Of a stretch of DNA of 17,430 nucleotides, positions 1 through 7,778 are shown one piece after another; positions within the stretch are counted from its first letter, which is position 1, and each line of letters starts with the position of its first letter. The translations under genes and the position numbers were made by a program. Under the pieces are notes generated by a model, which worked only from the letters and a program-made list of their open reading frames with translations, did not search any database and was not told the origin of the DNA. Origin of the DNA: an uncultured Synergistaceae bacterium (lineage in GTDB: Bacteria > Synergistota > Synergistia > Synergistales > Aminobacteriaceae); the NCBI GenBank assembly GCA_937870605.1, contig CALMZW010000291.1:1-17430 (forward strand). The letters run 5' to 3'.

Positions 1-522
1 CGCGAGATCGGACCACGGAGAGTCCTGGTGATAGTATCCCTTGATGAAAATGGAATCCTTGCGGAAGTCGAGCGTGATGTGCCGCCATTTGCTGTTCGTG
101 TGGACGTCGAGATACTTCTTGACGAGGACGTTCACATCCTCTTCGAGAACGGTCCCCTCGATCGCGGCGCTCGCGGCTCCGCGAACCTCCAGCGCGCGGG
201 TTCCCTTCTTCGCCCAATCCCGTATCGGGTTGAGCTCCGCAAATGTCGCCTCGCACCGGAGCTGTTCGATGCGAACGTCGTCGATCACCGCGCCGCGAAC
301 GTCCAGATAGATGTGACGCACTTTTCCCGAATTGTCGGGTTCCTGGTCGATGATCATCTCCACGGCTTCGGGGTTCAACAACTCCACGATGTGGCGGAAA
401 AGGGTGACCCCCTTCGTGTGTCCCGTGACGGAGCCGCTGAACTCCAGAAGCTTTTCCGCGGAAGCGCTCCCCGCAAGCGCCAGAACGACAAGAACGGCTG
501 CGAGAACGATGCCTTTTTTCAT
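1..522 (-). CDS. Secreted DUF2993-like protein (C-terminus beyond window)
   Basis: Reading leftward from an ATG at 522, the frame stays open for 174 codons to the window edge, so the C-terminus is missing. The start has a strong SD (GGAGGGAGAG) a few bases upstream and a promoter at 564-592. Residues 1-22 form a typical signal peptide: MKK, a hydrophobic core, then a GSASA cleavage site before EKLLEF. The mature part alternates beta-like stretches such as VRHIYLDVRGAVIDDVRIEQL and AAIEGTVLEEDVNVLVKKYL. This pattern resembles the DUF2993 (LmeA-like) family, whose members are exported and thought to bind lipid. The family call is by eye and moderately secure; export is well supported. No catalytic residues are evident. 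It is transcribed away from the neighbouring flavoprotein gene. Confidence 0.72.
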   Translation of the reverse strand, partial: MKKGIVLAAVLVVLALAGSASAEKLLEFSGSVTGHTKGVTLFRHIVELLNPEAVEMIIDQEPDNSGKVRHIYLDVRGAVIDDVRIEQLRCEATFAELNPIRDWAKKGTRALEVRGAASAAIEGTVLEEDVNVLVKKYLDVHTNSKWRHITLDFRKDSIFIKGYYHQDSPWSDLA

Positions 523-563
523 GGGCTCTCTCCCTCCCTGGATTCGTAATGAAACGCACCGCT

Positions 564-592
564 ATTATAGTCGAAAAGTCTTCTTTTTTCAG
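564..592 (-). promoter_or_regulatory. Sigma-70-type promoter for the DUF2993-like gene
   Basis: On the minus strand there is CTGAAA (592-587), a 17-nt spacer, then a perfect TATAAT (569-564). The expected transcription start is near 557, giving a leader of about 35 nt that contains the SD. Confidence 0.65.
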
Positions 593-732
593 TCGTATTC
601 TTCGATCCTGCCGGGCAAACCGAGGTGCGGTCGCGGGGGATGGCTCGGGAACGGATCATGCGGTACCATAAACGTCTGAATGCACTGTGAGACCGCCTCT
701 CCGGGCGGGACGAAAGAGGAAGGGGTGCTGTC

Positions 733-1287
733 ATGCGAGTTCTTGCGTTTCAGGGGAGTCCGAGAAGTTCCGGAAATACGGCGGTTCTACTGGCCGAGGT
801 CGTGAAAGGGGCCCGGGAGGCGGGGGCCGACGTGAAAGAGGTGACGCTTCACGGAAAGAAGATCGCTCCGTGCACGTCGTGTTATGCGTGCAAGGCGCCG
901 GGGGCGGCGGGGTGCGTCATCCGGGACGACATGGACGGGATCTATGACGATGTCATGAAGGCCGACGTATTGCTTTTCGGAACGCCGATCTACTGGTGGT
1001 CCGTGAGCGCGCAGATGAAGCTCCTGTGGGACCGTTTCTTCGCGCTCGACTACGACAGGGCGATGAAGGGGAAGCGGGCCGCGCTCGTGCTGACCTACGG
1101 CAGCGAGCTTCCGAATCTCGGTCCCGAGGGGACGGAGGCGGCCTTCCGGGACATCTGCCTCTACCTCTCGATGGAGTGCGTCGGAGTCGTCGGAGCCTGC
1201 ACCGAGAGCGTCCCGGCGGCGGAAAACGCCGGGGCGATGAACGCCGCCCGGGACCTCGGCCGGGCGCTTGTCGCGAATCGTTCCTGA
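733..1287 (+). CDS. Flavodoxin-fold NAD(P)H-dependent FMN reductase / iron-sulfur flavoprotein (Isf-like)
   Basis: The product has 184 aa. The ATG at 733 is preceded by GAGGAAGGGG. The N-terminus is a beta strand followed by the phosphate loop GSPRSSGNT (residues 8-16), as in NADPH-dependent FMN reductases. Cysteines 47, 50, 53 and 61 form CX2CX2CX7C, the compact motif of archaeal and bacterial iron-sulfur flavoproteins that binds a 4Fe-4S cluster next to FMN. The segment GTPIYWWSVSAQMKLLWDRF (residues 83-102) is the usual flavin-contact and dimer region. The likely role is cytosolic electron transfer between ferredoxin- or NADPH-type donors and small acceptors in an anaerobe; the substrate cannot be told. 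It stands alone between a divergent gene and a terminator. An alternative is a plain FMN reductase that does not hold a cluster. Confidence 0.88.
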   Translation: MRVLAFQGSPRSSGNTAVLLAEVVKGAREAGADVKEVTLHGKKIAPCTSCYACKAPGAAGCVIRDDMDGIYDDVMKADVLLFGTPIYWWSVSAQMKLLWDRFFALDYDRAMKGKRAALVLTYGSELPNLGPEGTEAAFRDICLYLSMECVGVVGACTESVPAAENAGAMNAARDLGRALVANRS

Positions 1288-1300
1288 TTCCCGAGTACGG

Positions 1301-1348
1301 AACGAGAAGGGCTCCCCGTGCGGATATTCGCGGGGAGCCCTTCTCGTT
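1301..1348. terminator. Perfect 18-bp hairpin between convergent genes
   Basis: The arms 1301-1318 (AACGAGAAGGGCTCCCCG) and 1331-1348 are exact reverse complements around a 12-nt loop. The hairpin lies between the flavoprotein stop (1287) and the stop of the convergent methyltransferase (1379), so it can serve both strands. Neither side has a long T run; the U-rich part is only the stem end. Confidence 0.8.
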
Positions 1349-1378
1349 GTCGGCGTCTTTGTGAGGTGCGTCGCGGAC

Positions 1379-2557
1379 TCAGTTGGAATCCACGGCGCAG
1401 AGGAAGCCCTTGAGATAGTCCGTCTCGGGAATGTCCGGGACTCTCGGATGGTCCGCGGGCTGGTGGATCTCTCCGGCGACCACGATGCGGCGCTTCGCGT
1501 CGCGCGCGGCCTCGCCGAGCGTATCGAGCAGGATGTCCCGTCCGAAGGCGTGGCTGCACGACAGGAAGAGCAGCGCGCCGCGATTGTCGAGCAGCCTGAG
1601 GGCGCGAAGGGCGAGATCCTTGTACCCCCGGCGCGCCGAATCGATCCGGTCCTTCGAGGGGGCGAACGGCGGGGGGTCCATGATGACGACGTCGTATCTG
1701 CGTCCCTCGCGTTCGAGGTCGCGCAAAACGTCGAACGCGTTGCCGCAGCGCCATTCGACCTCGCCCGCGAGCCCGTTGAGCGCGCGGTTGCGCTCCGCGA
1801 CGGCGATCGCGTTTTCCGATTGCTCGATCCCGGTGACGGACGCCGCCCCGTACAGGAGGGCCGATAGCGCGAAGTGTCCCTGGAAGCTGAAGCAGTCCAG
1901 CACGCGCGCGCCGGGCATGAGGGGCTTCAGGACGGATGGGACGTGCCGGATGTCCAGGTAGACGCCGGTCTTCTGCCCCGCTGTCGGGAGGACGATCTCC
2001 CGAAGATCCCCCATTCGCACCTCGACGCCCGTTTCCGGGGGCGGCGGTCCTGCGAGGAGGGAGATCTCCCGCGGGATGCCCTCGCGCTCCGGGTGGCGGA
2101 CGTCGTTCCGCAGGATCACTGTCCGTGCGTCCGTCCGCTCGAGCAATATCCGGACGACGGCGTCGCGGCGGAGATGCCATCCGGCGGAAAGCAGCTGCAC
2201 GCAGAGCACGGGGCCGTAGCGGTCCGCGACGAGCCCGGGCAGGCCGTCGGCCTCGCCGTGGAGCAACCGGTACGCGTCGTCGCCGGGAAGAAAACGCTTC
2301 CGGATGTCCTGCGCTCGTCCGATCCGGTCCGCGAGGAGCGCTTCGAGATCCGGCCGCTGCGGGCCGCGGGTCAGGACGCGAAGGCAGAGCGACGAATCGC
2401 TCCAGAACCCCCACGCCGCGACGCCCTTCCCGTCCCGGATCGCAACGAGATCGCCCGCCTTGGCCTCGGGAAACGTCCGGAGATTGCCCCGGAAGAGCCA
2501 GGGGTGTCCGAGGCGCAGGCGCGCCACGCCGGACTCGTTGAGAATCGCGTCTTTCAT
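1379..2557 (-). CDS. Class I SAM-dependent rRNA methyltransferase, RlmI-like (PUA domain plus methyltransferase)
   Basis: The product has 392 aa, close to E. coli RlmI, which makes 5-methylcytosine at 23S rRNA position 1962. The N-terminal part (about 1-75, with GHPWLFRGNL) looks like the PUA RNA-binding domain. QKTGVYLDIR (195-204) matches the family signature before the Rossmann core. Motif I is VLDCFSFQGHFAL (219-231), the acidic loop is TGIEQSE, and motif IV is DPPPF (294-298). The SCSHAF segment (333-338) carries the cysteine expected in m5C enzymes. The exact rRNA target is not provable here. The ATG at 2557 overlaps the ugd stop by 4 nt (ATGA), so the gene appears to be the last cistron of the arn transcript. 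That is an odd place for a ribosome-modification gene. Confidence 0.85.
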   Translation of the reverse strand: MKDAILNESGVARLRLGHPWLFRGNLRTFPEAKAGDLVAIRDGKGVAAWGFWSDSSLCLRVLTRGPQRPDLEALLADRIGRAQDIRKRFLPGDDAYRLLHGEADGLPGLVADRYGPVLCVQLLSAGWHLRRDAVVRILLERTDARTVILRNDVRHPEREGIPREISLLAGPPPPETGVEVRMGDLREIVLPTAGQKTGVYLDIRHVPSVLKPLMPGARVLDCFSFQGHFALSALLYGAASVTGIEQSENAIAVAERNRALNGLAGEVEWRCGNAFDVLRDLEREGRRYDVVIMDPPPFAPSKDRIDSARRGYKDLALRALRLLDNRGALLFLSCSHAFGRDILLDTLGEAARDAKRRIVVAGEIHQPADHPRVPDIPETDYLKGFLCAVDSN

Positions 2558-3876
2558 GAAACGTCGGGGCGCCCGATGGAAAAGTACCGGAATCCCAGGG
2601 CCTTCATCTCCGACAGGGAATACTGGTTCCTGCCGTCGAAGAGAACGGGTTCGAGCAGCAGCGCCTTGATCTTCCGGAAGTCGGGTTGTTTGTAGGTGTC
2701 CCATTCGGTGAGCAGCGCGAGCGCATCCGCGCCGTTGACCGCGTCGTACTGGTTGTTGACGTAGATGACGCCCTGCAGTTCGCCGAGGGCTTCGCGTGTT
2801 TCGTCGATGGCCTTCGGATCGTGCGCCAGCACCCGCGCGCCCGATTGTACGAGATCGAGGATCAGGCTCTGCGCGGGAGCCTCCCGCGTGTCCGACGTCT
2901 GGGGCTTGAAGGAGAGCCCCCAGATGCCTACGGTCCGTCCCTTGAGGGACCCGAAGTGCCGCTCCATCTTCCGGAAGAGCAGGTGCTTCTGCTTTTCGTT
3001 CACGTCTTCGACGGCCTGGAGGATCTGCGGCTCGTAGCCCTCGTTCCGGGCGAATTCCTTGAGGGCGCGGATGTCCTTGGGGAAGCAGGAGCCGCCGTAC
3101 CCGCAGCCGGGCGAGAGGAACTGGTACCCGATCCGGGGGTCGGAGCCGATCCCGACGCGGACCTTTTCCACGTCGGCGCCGACCCGTTCGCAGATCGCGG
3201 CCATCTCGTTCATGAACGAGATGCGCGTCGCGAGCATCGAGTTCGCGGCGTATTTGGTCATTTCGGACGAATGAACGTCCATGACGATGCACTTCTCGAG
3301 GGGAAGGAACGAGTAGAGCTTGCGCATGCACTCTTCCGCGCGGGCCGTGTCCACGCCGATGACGACGCGGTCGGGTTCGAGGAAGTCGCGTACGGCGTTG
3401 CCTTCCCGCAGAAACTCCGGGTTCGACGCCACGTCGAAGGGAATGTCCCTGTCGCGCGCGCGAAGCTCCTCCTCGATGGCGTTCCGGACGCGGCCGCACG
3501 TGGAAACAGGAACGGTCGACTTGACGACGACGAGCTTGTAGTCCTCCATCATCCGGCCGATCGTCCGGGCGACGGTCTCGACGCCGTTCAGATCGGCGCT
3601 CCCGTCGGGCAGCGAAGGCGTTCCGACCGTGATGAAGCACATCAGCGCGTCGTGAACGGCCGCCGCCAGGTCCGTGGAAAACGAGAGCCGTCCCGATTCG
3701 GTCGTGTTCCCGATGATCTCGGCCAGCCCCGGCTCGTAGAACGGGACGACGCCTTGTCTCAGGGATTTTATTTTCTGTTCGTTCGAGTCGATGCAGGTCA
3801 CGTCGTTTCCGAACTTCGCGAGACAGACGCCTGTCACGAGCCCGACGTACCCCGTTCCCACCACAACCAGTTTCAT
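2554..3876 (-). CDS. ugd: UDP-glucose 6-dehydrogenase
   Basis: The product has 440 aa, normal for bacterial UDP-glucose dehydrogenases. It oxidises UDP-glucose to UDP-glucuronate with two NAD+, the entry step to L-Ara4N. The N-terminal NAD fold is MKLVVVGTGYVGLVTG. Further family motifs are VGTPS (84-88), KSTVPVSTC (119-127), SNPEFLREGNAV (151-162) and EMTKYAANSMLATRISFMNE (205-224). The catalytic cysteine is C264 in GYGGSCFPKD, and the C-terminal UDP-binding part contains GLSFKPQTSDTREAP. The ATG at 3876 has a GAGGAGG SD; longer upstream reading lies inside arnD. The gene overlaps arnD by 4 nt upstream and the methyltransferase by 4 nt downstream. Its product could also feed capsule or other uronate pathways. 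Confidence 0.96.
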   Translation of the reverse strand: MKLVVVGTGYVGLVTGVCLAKFGNDVTCIDSNEQKIKSLRQGVVPFYEPGLAEIIGNTTESGRLSFSTDLAAAVHDALMCFITVGTPSLPDGSADLNGVETVARTIGRMMEDYKLVVVKSTVPVSTCGRVRNAIEEELRARDRDIPFDVASNPEFLREGNAVRDFLEPDRVVIGVDTARAEECMRKLYSFLPLEKCIVMDVHSSEMTKYAANSMLATRISFMNEMAAICERVGADVEKVRVGIGSDPRIGYQFLSPGCGYGGSCFPKDIRALKEFARNEGYEPQILQAVEDVNEKQKHLLFRKMERHFGSLKGRTVGIWGLSFKPQTSDTREAPAQSLILDLVQSGARVLAHDPKAIDETREALGELQGVIYVNNQYDAVNGADALALLTEWDTYKQPDFRKIKALLLEPVLFDGRNQYSLSEMKALGFRYFSIGRPDVS

Positions 3877-4787
3877 CGCTGTTCCTCCTCGCACGCAGTC
3901 GTCTGTATCGTCAGTGTTCCCGCCCGTCCCTCGAGCCGTCCGGTCGCCACGCCGCAGACCGGAACGAGGGACTTCCCGCAGCGTGACGCGATCCGGTCGA
4001 GCGCCGAAAAGACGGCGTTCTTCCCAGAAAAGGCTTCGAGGATCCGCTCGAAGAGCGTTCGCTGGCCCAGCCCTTCCATCTCGGCGTGGATGGTGAGCAG
4101 GTTGAAGCCGGGCTGCGTCTGCCCGGCGAAAAACTCCGGAAGATCGGCCTCCGGCATGGAGCCGTACGCCTCGTCGAGCGTCGGCAGCGTCGTCGGAAGC
4201 TGGAGCGTCTTGAAGGAACGTCCGCCCGCCTTCGGATAGAAGGGGTGCCGTCCCTTGCGGACGTCGCTCGCATAGTCCAGGCCGAATTCGTCCTGGACGG
4301 AAAAGCTCGTCGGCGTCGTCTGCCATCCCGGAGCGGCGCAGGCCTTCGCGCGGCGTCCCGTCACGGATTCGAACAGGTCCATGGCCTTTGCGAAATCGCG
4401 CCGTATTTCGTCCTCGGGAAGGCGCGGCAGGCAGTCCTGCCACTTGACGTGATCCCAGCAGTGAACGCCGCAATCGTGCCCCTCGTCGACGGCCCTGCGG
4501 AGGATGTCGGGATTTGCGGGAACGATCTGAGGCGCGGGAAGCAGCGTTCCGTACAGGAGCGTTTTCAGGCCGTAGGTGCTCGGCGCCTTCGTCCGAAGCA
4601 TCTTCGCGAGAAAGCCCCTGCGGAAGATGCGGCGGATGGCCTTTCCGGAGTTGTCCGGCCCCATGGAAAAGAAGAACGAAGCCCGGATCCCCCGTTTCCG
4701 GAAGAGATCGAGCAGCGCGGGGACGCCTTCCAGGTAGCCCCGCAGGGTGTCCACGTCGACCTTGACGCCGAGCGTTACGTCAGTCAT
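3873..4787 (-). CDS. arnD: 4-deoxy-4-formamido-L-arabinose-phosphoundecaprenol deformylase ArnD
   Basis: The product has 304 aa; E. coli ArnD has about 296. It is a polysaccharide-deacetylase-fold, metal-dependent enzyme that removes the formyl group from undecaprenyl-P-Ara4FN at the cytoplasmic face. Colinear landmarks with E. coli ArnD are KVDVDTLRG (9-17, metal-binding Asp), FFFSMGPDNSGK, GHDCGVHCWDHVKWQ (103-117, with H109 and H113), AAPGWQ, LPTTLPTLDE and LTIHAEMEG. These separate it from ordinary chitooligosaccharide deacetylases. There is no clear SD at the ATG (4787). The start overlaps the end of the upstream dehydrogenase gene by 8 nt, which suggests translational coupling. Confidence 0.95.
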   Translation of the reverse strand: MTDVTLGVKVDVDTLRGYLEGVPALLDLFRKRGIRASFFFSMGPDNSGKAIRRIFRRGFLAKMLRTKAPSTYGLKTLLYGTLLPAPQIVPANPDILRRAVDEGHDCGVHCWDHVKWQDCLPRLPEDEIRRDFAKAMDLFESVTGRRAKACAAPGWQTTPTSFSVQDEFGLDYASDVRKGRHPFYPKAGGRSFKTLQLPTTLPTLDEAYGSMPEADLPEFFAGQTQPGFNLLTIHAEMEGLGQRTLFERILEAFSGKNAVFSALDRIASRCGKSLVPVCGVATGRLEGRAGTLTIQTTACEEEQR

Positions 4788-5796
4788 GCGGAACCATCGC
4801 GGAAAGGGTGAGGCGGACGGCCTCGCGCAGGGAGACCTTCGGGCGCCATCCGAGAAGGTTCGTGATCTTCTCGATGGATGGCGTGCGGTTCTGCATGTCC
4901 GCGTACCCCGCCCCGTAGAACTGCGCGGCCGGCTGGTCGACGAGCTGCGTCTCGCGCGCGGCGTCGCGAAAGGCCGGAAACTCGCGCATCACGTCGAGCA
5001 ACAGCTCCGCGAGATCCCGTATCGAGGCGTTGTTCGCCGGGTTGCCGATATTGAAGATCTGTCCTTCGGCGCGCCCGTCCTCGTTTTTCAGGATGGCGAC
5101 GAGCCCGTCGATGCCGTCGTCGATATAGGTGAAGCTTCGCCGCTGCGCCCCGCCGTTGACGAGCGTGATCCGGCGATGGGTCAGCGCGTCGTGCGCGAAC
5201 TGCGTGATCGATCTCGCCGAGCCGGTGTCGGCGTCCTCGAAGGTGTCGAGCCTCGGACCGATCCAGTTGAACGGCCGGAAGAGCGTGTATCTGAGACCCT
5301 CTTCCTGTCCGTACGCGGCGATCACGCGGTCCATGAGCTGCTTGGACGCGCTGTAGATCCACCGCATCTCGGAGATCGGCCCGACGGTGAGGGGGCTCGC
5401 GTCCTCGCGGAGTTCCGCGTCCGGGCTCATGCCGTACACCTCGGACGTCGACGGGAAGATCACGCGTTTCCGGTGCGCGACGCACATCCGGACGATCTTG
5501 AGGTTCTGTTCGAAGTCCAGCTCGAACGTACGCACTGGGTGGGTGACGTAGTAGGCCGGTTTGGCCACCCCCACCAGGGGCAGGACGATGTCGTGGTCGC
5601 GCACGCGGGCGTCGATCCAGCCGTCCGATTCGAAGATGTCGCCTTTCGTGAAGGCGAATCGCCTCGACGACGCGAAAGCGTCAAGATTGTCCCCGTTCAG
5701 GTCGAACGCGGTGACGTCCCAGTCCGTCGCGTCAAGCAGGCGTTCGACGAGGTGCGATCCGATGAAGCCGTTGGCGCCGAGTATCAGAATGCGCAT
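4780..5796 (-). CDS. arnA: UDP-glucuronate oxidative decarboxylase (ArnA C-terminal dehydrogenase domain as a separate protein)
   Basis: The product has 338 aa. It is a short-chain dehydrogenase/epimerase-fold enzyme converting UDP-GlcA to UDP-4-keto-pentose (UDP-Ara4O). It follows the C-terminal half of E. coli ArnA along its length: GANGFIG (7-13), VLPLV, FELDFEQNLKIVR, IFPSTSEVYGM (113-123), RWIYSASKQL (145-154) and LFRPFNWIGPRLD. S118/E119 and R220 (GAQRRSF) align with the ArnA catalytic residues S433, E434 and R619. The YxxxK pair is Y148/K152. The start ATG at 5796 has a GGAGG SD. Upstream in-frame codons lie in the promoter region, so a longer form is rejected. Unlike E. coli, no formyltransferase domain is fused; that is the next gene upstream in transcription. 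Confidence 0.94.
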   Translation of the reverse strand: MRILILGANGFIGSHLVERLLDATDWDVTAFDLNGDNLDAFASSRRFAFTKGDIFESDGWIDARVRDHDIVLPLVGVAKPAYYVTHPVRTFELDFEQNLKIVRMCVAHRKRVIFPSTSEVYGMSPDAELREDASPLTVGPISEMRWIYSASKQLMDRVIAAYGQEEGLRYTLFRPFNWIGPRLDTFEDADTGSARSITQFAHDALTHRRITLVNGGAQRRSFTYIDDGIDGLVAILKNEDGRAEGQIFNIGNPANNASIRDLAELLLDVMREFPAFRDAARETQLVDQPAAQFYGAGYADMQNRTPSIEKITNLLGWRPKVSLREAVRLTLSAMVPHD

Positions 5797-5839
5797 GCGT
5801 AATCCTCCATATGCCGTTTTCTCCGGCCGATTCGGCGAG

Positions 5840-5868
5840 AGTATAGCGTCGGGATCGAAGAATGACAA
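5840..5868 (-). promoter_or_regulatory. Near-consensus internal promoter of the arn cluster
   Basis: On the minus strand there is TTGTCA (5868-5863), exactly 17 nt, then TATACT (5845-5840). The predicted start is near 5833, leaving a leader of about 37 nt with an SD before the dehydrogenase ATG at 5796. An 11-base palindrome, GCCGATTCGGC (5826-5836), sits at the expected start point and could be an operator. The promoter would serve the dehydrogenase, arnD, ugd and methyltransferase genes without the first half of the cluster. Confidence 0.75.
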
Positions 5869-5903
5869 GAATTCCGTGAAACGCGGAACGGGAACGTCTC
5901 GGG

Positions 5904-6833
5904 CTATTGCCCGAAGCGCGAGTCGTGCGTGAGGTTGTACTCGGCGAAGATCGCCCCGTCGATCTCTTCTTCCCCTTCGGGCTGGAGGCGCACGATTTCG
6001 AGAATGCCGTTTCCCGTGACGACGCGAAGCGGGGAGAGCGCGACGACCGAGCCGGGGAGATCGCGCCAGGGCTCGGAGTGCGGCAGGGCCTTCCAGACGA
6101 AGATGCGCTCTCCGTGGAGCGTGGTGAACGCGCCGGGGTAGGGGTGCGTGACCGCGCGGACGAGGTTGTACAGCTCGACGGCGCTCCGGTTCCAGTCGAT
6201 GCGGCCGTCCTCCGGACGCCTTCTTCCGAACGACGTCGCCTGACTTTCGTCCTGCGGCGTCAGGGGCGCGGTTCCCGCTTCGAGCAGGTCGAGGTTTCTC
6301 GCGACGATGCGCCGGGCCGCGTCGGCGACCTTGTAGGAGACGTCCTGCGACGTGTCCCCGAACGCGATGTCCACCGCCTCCTGATCCACGATGTCCCCCG
6401 CGTCCGCGCGCTCGACCATTTTGTGAAGCGTCGCGCCCGTTTCCGTTTCGCCCCGCAGGACGGCCCAGTTGATGCAGGCCCGCCCCCGGTACTTCGGGAG
6501 CAGGGAGCCGTGCATGTTGAACGCGCCGAGCCTCGGGATCTCCAGAATGTCCTTCGGGAGCATGGAACGGTAGTAGAACGACAGGATGAGGTCGGGCGCG
6601 AGGTCGCGGATGATGCGCCGTGCGGAGTCGTCAACGTCCGGAGGCGTGAAGACGTCCAGATCCGACTCCAGCGCGAGGCGTTCCACCGAGGAGAACCAGA
6701 TCTCCTCTGCGGGATCGTCCCGGTAGGTGAAGACGCCGACGACGTTCGCCCCCCGGTCCAGAAGCTCCGACAGGCAGGCGTAGCCCACCTCGTTGTAGGC
6801 GAATACGAGAATACGCGGACGCGATTCGCTCAT
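5904..6833 (-). CDS. arnA: UDP-L-Ara4N formyltransferase (ArnA N-terminal domain as a separate protein)
   Basis: The product has 309 aa, matching the roughly 300-aa formyltransferase half of E. coli ArnA. It uses 10-formyl-tetrahydrofolate to formylate UDP-L-Ara4N. The E. coli catalytic triad N102, H104 and D140 aligns with N106 and H108 in FNMHGSLLPKYRGRA and with D144 in ERADAGDI. FGRRRPEDGRIDW and VRAVTHPYPGAF mark the C-terminal OB-like domain shared with methionyl-tRNA formyltransferases. The opening VFAYNEVGYACL and the GETETGATLH segment resemble ArnA more than Fmt. The ATG at 6833 overlaps the arnC stop by 4 nt. The protein ends at a TAG at 5904-5906 with no dehydrogenase attached. 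Confidence 0.93.
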   Translation of the reverse strand: MSESRPRILVFAYNEVGYACLSELLDRGANVVGVFTYRDDPAEEIWFSSVERLALESDLDVFTPPDVDDSARRIIRDLAPDLILSFYYRSMLPKDILEIPRLGAFNMHGSLLPKYRGRACINWAVLRGETETGATLHKMVERADAGDIVDQEAVDIAFGDTSQDVSYKVADAARRIVARNLDLLEAGTAPLTPQDESQATSFGRRRPEDGRIDWNRSAVELYNLVRAVTHPYPGAFTTLHGERIFVWKALPHSEPWRDLPGSVVALSPLRVVTGNGILEIVRLQPEGEEEIDGAIFAEYNLTHDSRFGQ

Positions 6834-7765
6834 TCTTCCATCACCCTTCGTATGACATACCTCGGACGCTTCCGTACCTCCTGGTACACCCGTCCGATAT
6901 ACTCCCCGGTGATTCCGACGCTGAACATCGTGACGCCCATCAGGAAAAAGTTGATGTCCAGCAGCGTGAACACCCCCTCCGCTTCCGGACCGACGATGAT
7001 GCGCCTGAAGAGCAGGTAGACGCCGAAGAGAAAGGCGAGGACGGAGACGACGATGCCCGTCATGGTGACGAACTGGAGCGGGATGAGCGAAAAGCCCGTC
7101 ATGAGGTCGAAGTTCAGGCGCACGAGGCGGAAGAGGCTGTATTTCGACTCCCCGAGTTCCCGTTCGTTGTGCCCTACGGGAATTTCGGTCGGGTTCAGGG
7201 AGAACTTCTGCGCCAGGGCCGGGATGAATGTCGTCGTCTCGCAGCTCGTGTTGATGATTTCGATGATCGACCGGCGATAGGCCCGGAGCATGCAGCCGTA
7301 GTCGTGGAGCTTCAGCCCCGTGATCCGGTTCGTGATGTTGTTGACGATCCGCGACGCCATCTTGCGCATCCAGGGATCCCGCCGGGCGACGCGCACGGTT
7401 CCCACGACATCGTGCCCCGCGTCGAGGGCTTCCACGAGCCGCGGGATCTCCTCGGGAGGGTTCTGCAGGTCGGCGTCGATCGTGATGATGTATTCGCCCC
7501 GCGCCTTCTCGAATCCGGCCATGATCGCCATGTGCTGCCCGAAGTTTCCGTTGAAGTCGATGATCCGAAGAATGCGGCCGTGTTTCTGGAACAGCGCGTA
7601 CAGGATGGACAGGGATTTGTCCCGGCTGCCGTCGTTGATGAATATCAGTTCGTACGGGCGGTTCATTCCCTCCATGACCGAAAAGAGGCGCTCGAAGAGC
7701 GGAGGCAGCGATTCCTCTTCGTTATACACGGGGATGATCACGCTGATCTCGGGCGCCTGCGTCAT
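6830..7765 (-). CDS. arnC: Undecaprenyl-phosphate Ara4FN transferase ArnC
   Basis: The product has 311 aa; E. coli ArnC has about 322. It is a family 2 glycosyltransferase with a C-terminal membrane anchor that moves Ara4FN from UDP to undecaprenyl phosphate on the inner leaflet. The GT-A domain shows SVIIPVYNEEESL (8-20), INDGSRDKS (43-51), NFGQHMAIMAGFEKARGEY, DADLQNPPEE (97-106, with the metal-binding DxD) and GHNERELGESKYS (198-210). Hydrophobic helices lie near 230-253 and 268-290. The product class (ArnC rather than DPM1- or GtrB-type) rests on its place between arnB and the arnA halves and on its colinear motifs. The ATG at 7765 has a GGGAGG SD and lies 13 nt after the arnB stop. Confidence 0.93.
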   Translation of the reverse strand: MTQAPEISVIIPVYNEEESLPPLFERLFSVMEGMNRPYELIFINDGSRDKSLSILYALFQKHGRILRIIDFNGNFGQHMAIMAGFEKARGEYIITIDADLQNPPEEIPRLVEALDAGHDVVGTVRVARRDPWMRKMASRIVNNITNRITGLKLHDYGCMLRAYRRSIIEIINTSCETTTFIPALAQKFSLNPTEIPVGHNERELGESKYSLFRLVRLNFDLMTGFSLIPLQFVTMTGIVVSVLAFLFGVYLLFRRIIVGPEAEGVFTLLDINFFLMGVTMFSVGITGEYIGRVYQEVRKRPRYVIRRVMEE

Positions 7766-7778
7766 CGGAGCCTCCCGC

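Noticed and set aside
1161..2414. Long minus-strand ORF (417 aa) overlapping the methyltransferase in another frame
   Set aside because: Arg/Pro/Ala-rich with no family features; a GC-rich shadow of the methyltransferase gene, which has clear motifs.
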